A stretch of DNA of 64,000 bases from Paraescarpia echinospica (taxonomy: Eukaryota > Annelida > Polychaeta > Sabellida > Siboglinidae), in NCBI GenBank assembly GCA_020002185.1, contig CM034539.1, forward strand, positions 31,773,541 through 31,837,540, given 5' to 3'. The notes under the pieces are model-generated. The model had not been told where the DNA came from, did not search any database, and worked only from the letters and a program-made list of their open reading frames with translations. The translations under genes and the position numbers were made by a program. Of the stretch, positions 1 through 10,151 are shown piece by piece (the stretch's first letter is position 1; each line of letters begins with the position of its first letter).

Positions 1-40
1 AGATAATGGTAAATCTATCATGTTGTTGTTTAAATGTTTT

Positions 41-183
41 CAGACGCTGCTACAAATGTCAACTCTTTATGTTTTGTATTCCATTATTAAAAGTCAACTT
101 GTCTTTATTTTCAGGTGTTGCTACAAATTCCGTCTCTTTATTTTTTGTATACCATGATTAAAAGTCAACTTGTATTTATTTAA
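41..183. repeat. 72-bp tandem duplication upstream of polB
   Basis: Two adjacent imperfect copies of about 72 bp lie at roughly 41-112 and 113-183. Each begins TTTTCAG and contains GCTACAAAT, a TTTTGTAT stretch and ATTAAAAGTCAACTTGT. Both copies carry a TTTTCAG that could act as a splice acceptor, so the polymerase frame just downstream could be a 3' exon. Confidence 0.6.
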
Positions 184-3100
184 GCGCCAAGAAAAGGAGC
201 GCATCGATGCTGCTGACGGTGTCCCAACAACCTCTGGGCCACGAAAACGCCGCCGGTCACCGTCATCGGGTGTGACGTCATCGCCGACCAGATTGTCACC
301 GACATCTTCACCAACATCGTCACCAGCAGCAAAAAGGCCGTCACCCTGTCACTCACCCCCGCCCTGTCCGTCGTCACCTGCAGCCTCTCCATTGGAACAA
401 GATTCACTTGCACCACCTCCGGTTGTAGATTTTGTACCTGATAATTTGTTTAATTTTTATAGGTGTCAGTGGTTGGCCATTCGCACACATTATCGTAGGG
501 GGCCCGTCCAGAAAACCTACAACATTCGATTAACAGATACTGACATAACCTCGTTACATCCAACATTGTGGAACATTTTTGATGAACAGACTACCGCCTT
601 CAAAATTAATTTAAGCTTCGGGTTTATTTTATATAACCAGAAAACAAAAGAACATCGTTATTTTCATTCTTCTAAAAATGTTTCGGGTAGGTTTCTGGAC
701 AGGCCCCCTGTAATTACCAATGCAGATGAGTTTCAATCGTTTTTAAATTCCTTTGAAGAAAATGATATTTTAAGTTGGGCTATTATGCAAAGGCTCGATT
801 CTCAGTGGATATGTCGTTTGGTGACCAACGTTACTTTCTTTATAAACATCATACCTGATCACCCTATAGGTACTGGCAATGTAGTCCTTCCCGAGTATAT
901 TCTCGCAAATAAAGGTTTAAATTCGTTGTCCTGTGACTTGTCACGACACGGCCGTCCTCCTTATAAATATAATCGTTGTTTCTTCCGTGCTCTCGGACTA
1001 AGTCGGGGAGCTGATATATATATAATTTTGAGCCTCATGTTGCCGCATTATACAACATGTATCAAGAGGCTATAAACGATGCCCCGTCTATGAAGCATTT
1101 CCCTGGCTTTAAGTTAAGGGATCTTTATGACATTGAAAAGCTTTATCATGTCAATATATTTGTTTATGAATTACTCGATCATCACGACGACGACGAGAAC
1201 ATGGTAGAGTGTCATTTACTGAGATGTTCAACTTGTAAATTCCCCGATACTTTAAATTTGAATCTTTTCGAAACTCATTTTTCTTACATTCACGATATTA
1301 AAACATACGCACGGTCTTTCAAATGTGACAAACTTTGGCATACCTTAAAGTACTTAAAAAGACACCAACAAGGTTGCGAAGTCGAGGTGAAGATAATTTT
1401 CCCTGGTGGTATATTTCATGTTCAGGAAACCGTTTTTCAGAAACTTGATGAATTTGGTATTGACGTCGAAGAAAATTACCGGTATTATCCGTTTCGGGCC
1501 ACCTTTGATTTCGAATCTTATTTTGACACTACCAACTTACCGGTAAATACTCCAAAGGCCGAGTGGCTGGCTCAACACGAAATACTTAGCGTTAGTGTGT
1601 CATCCAATGTTCCCGGGTACAAGGAACCACGCTGTTTTATTAGCGAGGGTGAGCCGAGCCAACTAGTCGACCGTTTTCTAGTTTATCTTTACAAAATTAG
1701 CGACACCGCTTCCGAAATTCTGAAAACACGTTATCAGTTTGTTTTTGATGAACTAAACCAACAACTAAAATATATTCAATCACCAGAGGCTAGAATGCTC
1801 GAACCTGACTTAGACGAAATTTTAGATGACGGGTCACCTTTACCTATTATCCCAGAAGAACAAATTTAAAAATTAATTGGTATGCTTCACGGATTTCTTG
1901 AAGAACTACCCGTCATTGGCTTTAATTACGGAAAATACGATTTTAACGTCATGAAAAAATATATCACGGGACACTTCCTGACAACCGACGTAGGTGACCA
2001 TACGGACGACACAACAAAGAAAAAAACTAAAAACTCCATGTTCGTGGTAATGCGTCATACTAATTTGATGTGTTTAAAAACAGCGACTTTGGAAATTTTT
2101 GGACATCATAAATTATTTTGCCCCCGGTTTTAGTTACGATAAATTTCTGAAAGCTTACGGATGTGTACAAACTAAAGAATACGTTCCCTACGAGTGGGTG
2201 ACTTCGTTAAGTAAACTCGACTGTGAATCCATTCCTCCAAAGGAAGATTTTCACAGCGATTTGAAAAACGAAGATATTTCTGACCAAAATTACGCGTACT
2301 GCGAACAAATTTGGCGCGATCACGATATGAAAACTTTTCGTGATTTTCTTATTTGGTACAACAATAGAGATGTCGTACCTTTCCTTGAAGCTATAAAAAC
2401 AGTTATCTTTTTACAAATTGCGCCACATTGATATGTTTAAAGATGGTATTAGCGTTCCCGGTCTAACCATGAAATTTATGTTTGACTCATTACCACGTGA
2501 TATTTATTTCAGTCTGTTTAATCAAAAAGATTCGGATTTACACGCTATGTTAAAAAAAACCATAGTAGGGGGCCCGTCTATAATATATCACCGCCATCAC
2601 GAAGTCGACGTTACACGGCTTCGTGAATCGGAAAGGGGCGACTCAGCTCGCCCCTGTCGTTCCATTGTCGGTTACGACGCGAATGCATTATACCTTTGGG
2701 CTCTTTCACAAGATATGCCCACCGGATGTTATACGCGTCGTAGCCGAGAAAATAATTTTAGACCTAAAACATCACGTGTTTACGGAAAAATGGCTCTTGA
2801 ATGGCTAGAGTGGGTAGTTCACTAGACGAATACAACGATAAGGCATCAATTTAATGGAGAAGAGAAACGCATTGGAGATCGTAAACTTCCCGTTGACGGG
2901 TGGTGTGCCCAGACTCGCACCATTTATCAATTTCACGGTTGCTATTTTCACGGTTCTCCTTGTAATGTGGAGCACACCAACTCTATCAACGGAAAGTCTA
3001 TGGCCGATCTCCTATCAGAAACTAAAAAGAATACTACGTATTTGGGTAAATATGCCGAGGTCGTCGAAATGTGGGAATGTCAATGGAAAGAAATTCAAAA

Positions 3101-4320
3101 AAATTCCGAAGTAAGAAATTTTCAAAAATTAAAAATTTCCTCACCGTAACCTGAAGTGGGAAATGACCCAAGATAAATAAATAATATAAAATATAGTTGA
3201 AGGTCGCCTATTTGGCATGGTAGAGTGCGACGTTTTTGTTTCAGATCAACTTAAAGATTATTTTGGTGAAATGCAACCCATTTTCAAAAACATTGACATT
3301 ACCCGTGACGACATCGGTCCCTATATGCGAGCTTACGCTGAAGAGCACAATATATTATCTACTCCTCGGCGTTCACTGGTGGCTTCCTATTTTGGTAAAC
3401 AAATTCTTTTAGGTACACCTTTTTTTTCAATGGTATTTGAAACACGGACTGGTCGTATCTCACGTTTATCAAGTTTTAGAATACGAACCCAGTCCGTGTT
3501 TCAAGCATTTCGCCAATGCCGTCTCGAATGCACGCCGCGAAGGTGACGTGCACACGGACAATGCCATTATTGGTGATACGATTAAACTTCTTGGGAATAG
3601 TGGCTATGGAAAATGTATCACTTATAAGGATCTGCACGGAAATATTATCTTTTGTAATAGTAAAACTGCAAACCAAGGAATTAACAGTCATCGTTTTCGC
3701 CAGCTATACCCAATTACGGAATCCGTGTACCAATTAACAATGAACATGAAATGCATTAAATACGATATCCCTCTTCTAATTGGGTTTATGGTTTACCAGT
3801 ATGCAAAGTTGAGAATGTTGGAATTTTATTACGATTTCATAGATTATTACGTAGAACGCCCTCTCTTCCAATATTGCGAGATGGAAACGGATTCCGCATA
3901 TTTAAGTCTAGCTTTTTCTTGTTTAGACGATTGTGATACCACTGATAAACGACAAGAATACTTTACATCTTGTCCCGGTGGTTTCCTGCTGTTTGTTTTG
4001 ACGCGCACGCGTCCGATTATGTGACTTGTCGGATGGAAGGGAAAGAATGGGTCCCTTCGGAATCGTGTTGTATTGCGCGTGCGCGTTATTCAAGGTCGAA
4101 TACGAAGGTAGAGGTTTTATCGGCTTGCAGCAAAACATATTGTTTTGGTGATACGGATAAATTCAGCACGGAAGGTCTAAATAAGAGACACAACGAAATT
4201 GACAGACACATTTTTGAAAGTACTGAAACCAAAGAGAGTGGTGTTGGGAAAAATCGAGGGTTTCGGGTAAAGAATGCTTCAGTTTTACTTATATTCAAGA
4301 ACGTTCTGCATTAACATATT
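170..4320 (+). pseudogene. polB: Protein-primed family B DNA polymerase (Polinton polB), multiply broken
   Basis: This is the replicative polymerase of a Polinton. The first ~80 codons are Pro/Ser-rich with a basic RKRRR cluster. A Cys/His segment with NRCFFRAL follows at about 950-1,000. Exonuclease motifs are FDFES (~1,508), GFNYGKYDF (~1,918) and YNNRDV (~2,357). Polymerase motif A is GYDANALYL (~2,670), motif B is GNSGYGK (~3,592) and motif C is ETDSAY (~3,882). The reading frame is broken at least eight times: frame changes near 1,010-1,050, 2,090, 2,410, 2,740-2,990 (several), 3,150-3,215, 3,470 and 4,000, plus an in-frame TAA at 1,867. Catalytic motifs are recognisable but no continuous product is possible. 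The 5' end is uncertain and may be spliced. Family assignment is firm. Confidence 0.9.
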
Positions 4321-4990
4321 TTTATTCCAAACGACCGGAACAAGCCGATGGAATCTCTACCTCTCTGTGTCTGGTATAATAGACACACCAGTAAATCTTC
4401 TCGTGAGCTACCCTCCCCGTGTATCATTTGGTATTGGTGTAACGTTTAGTCTTGGTGTAACATTCAGTCTTGGTGTAACCGTGATCAGGTATGATGTTTA
4501 TCGACCACTGACTCCTACTTGTCAATTATTAAAGAGTGTACATTTCACATTTACTGTTCAGTACACTCGAGAGATAGCCGTGTAATATCCGATATTAATA
4601 TACCCGTGATGAACTATTGGGTTTATCGACTCTTATCTTGTCAATTGTTAAAACGTGTATCGACACACACACGTCATTGTTGCATCATCACGGTGGTGTT
4701 CTTTTTCTTTTTAAGTGACCACTGATTAAATATATACGAAGTATATAGTATACTTCAATCGCTGCAGAAGTCGTGTCATAAAATAAATAAACACAGAGTG
4801 TAGAATACTGTCTGTCAGTGACTGTGTATCATACGGAGTCGATTTTCGTATAGTTGAGGTTAACAAGGTTTTATTATAGTGACACTTTCTACATCTACCT
4901 ACCTGAACGTAACACTCGTGATGAGGCGAACATTGTATAACGCTGTACCTGATTAGTAACAGACACGATGAATACTTCTGCTCGTACGGG
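4321..4990. other. Intergenic remnant between polB and protease fragment
   Basis: No gene is seen. A short 18-bp tandem motif (TTGGTGTAAC-type, three copies) lies at 4,432-4,480, and two related ~60-bp segments containing TCAATTATTAAA/TCAATTGTTAAA lie at about 4,490-4,660. The stretch at 4,820-4,890 resembles 39,150-39,215 of Polinton copy 2, the spacer between its two convergent gene blocks. This fits a rearranged junction. Confidence 0.5.
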
Positions 4991-5206
4991 TTGCCAACGC
5001 GACACGTTGCGTTCCGTAGATTCACGAATGAACATTGGGTAGAACGGATTCATAATTCCAAGAGATTTCAAAGTACTATGTCTAACGTTTGCGATCAATA
5101 CTGTGTCGGTTATCTCATGTATCACTGTCGTGGCTTCTCGTTGAAGACTTTCGTGAACGGTTTCGGCACTGATCTAGTAGCAAACGATTGTCGTGTATTT
5201 GATTAG
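4991..5206 (+). pseudogene. Truncated adenain-like cysteine protease fragment
   Basis: Only the C-terminal part of the adenain-family (C5) protease is present. It has the block SNVCDQYCVGYLMYH, with the Gln and catalytic Cys of the Q-x-C signature, followed by FVNGFGTDLVAND. This aligns with the last ~50 residues of the complete protease at 11,435-11,872 but diverges clearly in sequence, so it is not a recent duplicate. The His and Asp half is missing upstream. It could be a relic of a different Polinton lineage captured between polB and the ATPase. It also ends in CRVFD, a tail like that of the copy-2 protease (CLVFD). Confidence 0.75.
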
Positions 5207-5794
5207 TTTAAACAATTGATATAAGGTGTTTACTTTCGCTACTGTTTCGCTATTGACAACTAGGTTGTTATCATATAACTGACGACGTGGTTTAAATATC
5301 ATGCATATACCGTGTTTCATTAACAAGCAATTATCATCATCGTTATCATCGTTCGAGCCTATGGCGCGGTGGTGAGACACCCGTAAGCCCAAGACCTCTG
5401 CCTCGGTGTTAATTTACCTGTAAGTCGACCCATACGACCCAATGACATGGTCGTAATGACCTGTAAGCTCACGACCTCTGCCGCGGTGTTAATTCACCCG
5501 TAAGTCATGTCATTTCAAGCACTTGTCTTCAGTTAATAAAATACGGTTTCGTGTATGATATCACACACGCATGTATATGTTAACAACGTCTAAGTTTGGT
5601 TCTTGCAACTCTTTGATCCAAATTTGATTCATGTAAGTAGCTAGTCTAAGACTTGCACTTATTGAAGGTGACATGTAAATACGTTTGTGATATACACGAA
5701 TAAAATGTGCAAACCTTAACTTGTGTCATTTTGTTCATAGTATAAGTAGTATAAGTACCGTGCATCCCAGTCCCTTTCATCATTTGCGTAAAGT
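5207..5794. other. Intergenic region with 80-bp repeat and ATPase leader
   Basis: No gene is seen. Two copies of an ~80-bp unit (CCCGTAAGCCCAAGACCTCTGC type) occupy about 5,380-5,515. The segment 5,640-5,795, which includes GTAAATACGTTTGTG, an AATAAA and the leader of the ATPase, is shared with copy 2 in inverted position at 44,963-45,090. It probably holds the polyadenylation site of the upstream gene and the ATPase promoter. Confidence 0.5.
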
Positions 5795-6478
5795 ATGGAC
5801 ACGAGGTTAGTTCATCCGTTTACCTGTATCGTCGCCGGACCGACGGGCTGTGGTAAAACGACGTTTGTTGTCTCTTTACTATGTCATTCTGCCACACTCG
5901 TAAACTCACCGCCCGAAAAGATCACGTGGTGTTACGGTGAATGGCAGGCGTTGTATTCCACGCTCTCTACGATACATCCGAACATAGAATTTGTCGAAGG
6001 TCTTCCCGATGTGTCGTCTTTCGATCCTAAAACGAGAAACTTGGTAGTTATCGACGATCTCATGTCTGAAACGGACGAGAGGGTCACCAAACTGTTTACG
6101 AAGAAGAGTCATCATTGCAACACGTCCGTAATATATTTAGTGCAACATTTATTTCCCAAAGGGAAAGAGAGTCGCACTATAAGTATAAACGCACAGTATA
6201 TGGTACTCTTCAAGAACCCTCGCGACAATACACAAGTGGTCAACTTGGCCAAACAGATGTATCCGGGTCGAATAAAGTACATGGAAGAAGCTTTCAGAGA
6301 CGCAACGTCCGTACCACACGGGTATTTGTTCGTCGACCTCAAACAGGCCACACCGGAACACTTGCGCCTGCGTACTAATATCGTTAAGGAACCAAACAAA
6401 TTTCAGTACCCCTACCTTCCGAAGATATCAATAGAAACACGAGGTGACACTCGTCATTCGTCATGTCGGCGCGAGTGA
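5795..6478 (+). CDS. FtsK/HerA (A32-like) genome-packaging ATPase, Polinton copy 1
   Basis: This ATPase pumps Polinton DNA into capsids. Walker A is GPTGCGKTT at residues 15-23 and Walker B is LVVIDDLM near residues 86-93. The length of 227 aa is close to the family norm. The ATG follows a leader conserved between the two copies. Copy 2 stops after YLPKI (211 aa). Here that TAA has become TCA, so the frame runs 16 residues further with a low-complexity tail and overlaps the start of the next gene (6,463). The tail is probably an accident of decay. There are no internal breaks. The ATPase assignment rests on the motifs and the gene neighbourhood. Confidence 0.9.
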   Translation: MDTRLVHPFTCIVAGPTGCGKTTFVVSLLCHSATLVNSPPEKITWCYGEWQALYSTLSTIHPNIEFVEGLPDVSSFDPKTRNLVVIDDLMSETDERVTKLFTKKSHHCNTSVIYLVQHLFPKGKESRTISINAQYMVLFKNPRDNTQVVNLAKQMYPGRIKYMEEAFRDATSVPHGYLFVDLKQATPEHLRLRTNIVKEPNKFQYPYLPKISIETRGDTRHSSCRRE

Positions 6479-6801
6479 AGGGAAACGCGTTGTGCCTATG
6501 TCTCCTCGCTAAAGCGGATCCTGCTTTAGCCAGAGCCATCATCGACAAGGGAAAACCTGATCTGGTACACAGTCTGTGCGAGTGTGCACAGAACATACTA
6601 AAAGGGAACGTATCACTAAAGTAAGGTCACAAGACTAATCTGCGTCGGTACAAGAAGGACCTCAGAACCTTGGTCATCAGGAAAACCGGTCTTCATATGA
6701 AGAAACGTATTCTACAGAAAGGTGGTTTCCTTGCGGCCCTACTAGCTCCCTTGGCTATGTCCCTTCTAGCCCAGTTGGTGACGACGTTGTTGCAGTCGTA
6801 A
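6463..6801 (+). pseudogene. Small hydrophobic-tail Polinton protein, one in-frame stop
   Basis: This is a small conserved Polinton protein. The N-terminal half is helical and contains KADPALARAIIDKG and a Cys-rich CECAQNILKG. The C-terminal half is basic and then Gly/Leu hydrophobic (QKGGFLAALLAPLA), a pattern that suggests a virion or membrane-associated peptide. Function is unknown. An in-frame TAA at 6,622-6,624 splits the gene in the middle, and the rest of the frame is open to the TAA at 6,799. In copy 2 the same position is not a stop but the gene is frameshifted elsewhere. It sits between the ATPase and protein X, as in copy 2. Confidence 0.65.
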
Positions 6802-6811
6802 CTACACGACT

Positions 6812-7552
6812 ATGGAGCACACATAGAAGATGGCGTTGGTCGATCCACTATTTTGGATAACGTTCAACTGCAACCTCCTTCGACCAATCCTGTAGGGAGT
6901 GTTTTTGTGACGACTCGATGACGAAATGCGTTACATATTAGAACAAAGCGATATGGACGAGAGGGAAAAGGTCGTGTGGTATAACCAGGTATTGAGTCGA
7001 TACAACGATCTTTCCGACAAGCGTATGCAGGAACCGCTGCGTGTAGCCATCGATAAATTTCACAGCAAAGTCGAAAACAAACTTCAACCATCTACCGAAA
7101 ATGAAATCGTCGAAAAGGAGAACATCGAAAATGAAATCGTCGACAGCGTGCCGAAAGCTATGAAACAGAAAGTACGACGACTCATCAATAAAATGAAAGG
7201 TGCCGTAAGGTGGAACGATCGCGGCGAGATGATGTACATAAATGTAACGATTCCCGGAAGTAATATCGTGGACGTTGTGAATGGCGTGTTAAGAAAACGG
7301 AAGTCGCTTCAACCAGTGGGATGGGAAACCTTCGCTCGTAGTCTCAAGGATGTCAACACGCCAATGGATTTAGTGGGTAATCCCGATCGTTGGACTTACA
7401 TGCAGACAGCGTCAGAGGACGACGATATATCAAAGGAAAAAAGCAGTCCGTTTGACAGGGCTCGTCATCAGCATCGAAGACGTCCGGTGTCGTCATGGCG
7501 CGCAGCTCATTCGGCCACACCATTGCAACACTTGCGTTGGGAACCGTATTAA
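6812..7552 (+). pseudogene. Conserved Polinton protein X, broken at the N-terminus
   Basis: This is a protein of unknown function that recurs in these Polintons. It has an N-terminal MALVDP block, an acidic DEREKV helix, a YNQVLSRYNDLSDKR segment, and a C-terminal domain with WNDRGEMMY, PGSNIVD and GWETFARSL-x-DVNTPMDLVGN, ending in a basic tail rich in RRRP and HS. In this copy a TAG lies at codon 5 (6,824), and small indels near 6,850 and 6,900 destroy the N-terminus. From the ATG at 6,926 the frame is open to 7,552 (208 aa). Copy 2 has two versions: an internally deleted one at 43,716-43,946 and a zinc-finger-fused one at 37,995-38,977. Confidence 0.7.
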
Positions 7553-7588
7553 TAGTCTTGCACGACACGACACCATCATTATTACGGC

Positions 7589-8687
7589 ATGTCTCGAGTA
7601 GGTAAGAAGACGAAGCGTTCACACAATGCATTGAAAAGTATTTACTACGACACGAAACTAACGAAAGTTACGGAGGCGTTGATGCCCTGCATCGTTCTTC
7701 ACGTGCTTCACGCGCGTCGTCGAAAGAGGTGAAACGGTGGTTGTCGGAACAAGACACACACTACACAAACCAGTGACATATCGTTTCAGGCGTAGACGTG
7801 TCGTAGTGGGTGGTATAAATCAACAATGGCAGGCCGATCTGGTAGACCTGTCACGATTGAAAAGGTACAACGACGGTCACACTTTCATTTTGACCGTGAT
7901 AGACGTGTTCTCCAAGAACGCGTGGTCTGTTCCTTTGAAGAACAAATCGGGGCCGTCACTCACGACGGCGTTTCGTCGGTTGTTAAAGGACAATGATGGC
8001 CCACTGTCATTGCAAACGGATAAAGGAAAAGAGTTTCTGAATAGGCAACTGCAAGAGTTTCTGAAAGAGAAAGGTATCCACCATTTTACGACACACAACG
8101 AAGAGACCAAGGCGTGTATTGTGGAACGTTTCAATCGTACTCTGAAGACACATAAGTGGAAATATTTCACGAAAAACCAGACGTTAAAGTACCTGGACGT
8201 ATTACACCACCTAGTCGATTCGTACAACGACAGTTACCATAGAAGTATTGGAATGGCGCCGTCTGAAGTGAACGTGATCAATCAAGAAGAGGTTTGGCAA
8301 AGGTTGTACGGAAATGAAGGGCACGGAAAAGTCAAACCGGTTTTAAAAGTGGGCGATCACGTGCGTATCAGCAAAGTCAAGAGACATTTCAAAAAAGGTT
8401 ACTTACCCAACTGGAGTGACGAGATATTTACCGTCAAAACAGTTCATCGTTCTGATCCGCCTGTTTATCGTTTGATCGGTGATGAAGATTCGCCGATAGA
8501 GATAACATTTTACGAACAAGAACTACAGAAAGTGGTTGTGGCCAAGGATAAACTCTATCGTATCGAGAAAATGTTGCAGCAGCGCAAGCGAGGAAAAAAG
8601 ACACAGGTCCTGGTCAAGTGGGTAGGGTATTCCAACTCGTTTAACAGCTGGTTGGATAAAGCGTCACTCGTCGCGTATAAAAGTTAG
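7589..8687 (+). pseudogene. Polinton integrase (DDE, with C-terminal chromodomain), N-terminus frameshifted
   Basis: This is a retroviral/Ty3-type integrase that inserts the element with 6-bp target duplications. The start MSRVGKK (ATG 7,589) matches copy 2. A 1-nt loss near 7,667 and a 4-nt loss near 7,755 put the N-terminal ~50 codons out of frame. From about 7,737 the frame is open. It shows QWQADLVDLSR (first Asp), a QTDKGKEF block (second Asp), a conserved Glu/Asn segment around ERFNRTLK, and a C-terminal chromodomain (YRIEKML...VLVKWVGYSNSFNSWL, ~residues 270-310). The 7,737 start codon is GTG, so that start is not real. It lies directly upstream of the TM gene. Confidence 0.88.
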
Positions 8688-8716
8688 TACACACCAGTCG
8701 AGCCGTCATTCGTGTC

Positions 8717-8989
8717 ATGGAAGATAAGACGGACGTTCGATTCGAAAACCCACAGCTCGAAGATACCGGAAGTAACAGCAGACGTTGGGTGTTGTTTAGA
8801 AATACGTGCCCGAAATCGGAAATCGTCTTCTTCTGCCAAATCGTCATACTGTACACCGTTATATTGGTCAGTATCTACAACCTGACTAAAGTAGACGGAA
8901 ACTCTAATCTGTGGACGGCTTTGTTGAGCAGTTGCCTGGGATACCTGTTACCTAATCCGTCTATGAAACGCGGTGAACATGTCGTCTGA
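8717..8989 (+). CDS. Two-TM Polinton protein of unknown function
   Basis: A 90-aa protein, nearly identical in copy 2. It has a charged N-terminus and RRWVLF, then a strong membrane segment IVFFCQIVILYTVILVSIYN (~residues 37-56), and a second hydrophobic segment LWTALLSSCLGYLLP (~66-80) ending in PNPSMKRGEH. This Polinton-conserved pattern lies between integrase and penton. It could be a virion membrane or entry/assembly factor, but function is not known. Its stop codon overlaps the penton ATG at 8,979. Confidence 0.75.
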   Translation: MEDKTDVRFENPQLEDTGSNSRRWVLFRNTCPKSEIVFFCQIVILYTVILVSIYNLTKVDGNSNLWTALLSSCLGYLLPNPSMKRGEHVV

Positions 8990-9736
8990 TTTTTACCTGA
9001 CATTGCCAGCAACGCGTCTATGGAGTTAAATCCCGACAACACTATGTCACGGCTTTGCCGCAACGCATCAGTTTAGTCGGTCAGTGGGAGTGCGGACTGG
9101 TGGAGATTCAATACCCGCACAGTTGGTATTGTGAGAGAAGAGGACACTTATTTTGCCGTGAATGTTGATGTGGTGAATATCGAGGCAGGCCACTACGGTA
9201 GTCTCCAAGCGCTCACTCGTGCAATCAACAGAATCATAAAGTTACCGATAAAAGAAAAGCAAATAAAACTGAGCTACAGTGACATCACACAAAAAGTGAC
9301 TATACACATGGTAGAAAACATCTCATTCTCAGTGTACTCGTTGAAACTTCAGCGTTTGCTAGGTTTAAGCCAGGAGGTTTACACCACACCCGAAGAAGAA
9401 GGACCAGATTATTATTACGTTAAAAAAGCCGATTCCGGTGTAGATATGACGCAGGGATTTTACTCACTGTACGTCTATACCGACGTTGTGGAACCACGTG
9501 TGGTCGGGGATACCGTCGTCCCTCTGTTGAGGGTTGTACCCATAGAAGGAAAACACGGAGACGTGGTGTCAAAAAGTGTTGACAATGTACAATACGTTCC
9601 TGTCTTGCACAAAGAATTTACGACCATCGAGATCGATATAAGAGACGACACGGGACGTCGCGTACCATTCGAGCGAGGTAGAGTGACGGCAACACTTCAC
9701 TTTCGACGACGCAAACCATCATTTTTTGAAACATGA
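8979..9736 (+). pseudogene. Penton (single jelly-roll) protein, N-terminus frameshifted, mosaic middle
   Basis: This is the vertex capsid protein. The start MSSDFYLTLP at 8,979 matches copy 2, but a 1-nt loss near 9,009 and a 10-nt loss near 9,043 break the N-terminal block. The frame from 9,131 to 9,736 is open (201 aa). Its C-terminal ~110 residues (SLYVYTDVVEPRVVGD... to HFRRRKPS) are nearly identical to copy 2. The central ~120 codons (about 9,130-9,455) have no recognisable relation to the copy-2 middle, although both flanks are about 90% identical. The stop overlaps the minor capsid ATG (ATGA at 9,733). Confidence 0.75.
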
Positions 9737-10149
9737 GTTGTAATCATTCCTACGAAGACTACTACGTCAGACAAGTCGGCGACGGATTGCCCGTGTTTGT
9801 TGGGGCAAGAGTGCAACGAGGTCACGGTCTAGGTAGTTTGTTCGGTGGCCTCATTCGAAGTGCTATGCCACTCATAAAAAGAGGCGCACTCGCTTTGGGA
9901 AAAGGAGCGTTAAAGACAGGTTTGGGTGTGGCCGGCGACGTGTTGTCTGGACAGAGCATTAAAGAATCTGCAAAGAGGCGTGTGAAAGAAACAGGAAAGG
10001 ACATGATCAGTAGAGTGTTGGGAAGCAGTGGGCCTCCGGGCATACGCAGTGCTCCTCGCGCTATAAAACGCAAGCCGACGAGAACCCTAGCCAGTGTCGC
10101 CAAGAGACGCAGACGACAGAAGACGCGTCGAGACGATATATTCGGCTAG
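9733..10149 (+). CDS. Minor capsid protein (adenovirus pVI/pX-like)
   Basis: A 138-aa basic protein. The N-terminus contains DYYVRQVGDGLPVFVGARVQ. A Gly-rich GHGLGSLFGGLIRSAM segment follows (~residues 34-50), typical of Polinton and adenovirus minor core/capsid proteins that are cut by the adenain-like protease. Next come an amphipathic or hydrophobic stretch (GALALGKGALKTGLGVAGDVLSG) and an Arg/Lys-rich C-terminal tail (KRKPTRTLASVAKRRRRQK). The start codon overlaps the penton stop, and the stop is 2 nt before the major capsid ATG. It is intact in this copy and fused to penton in copy 2. Confidence 0.82.
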   Translation: MSCNHSYEDYYVRQVGDGLPVFVGARVQRGHGLGSLFGGLIRSAMPLIKRGALALGKGALKTGLGVAGDVLSGQSIKESAKRRVKETGKDMISRVLGSSGPPGIRSAPRAIKRKPTRTLASVAKRRRRQKTRRDDIFG

Positions 10150-10151
10150 AC

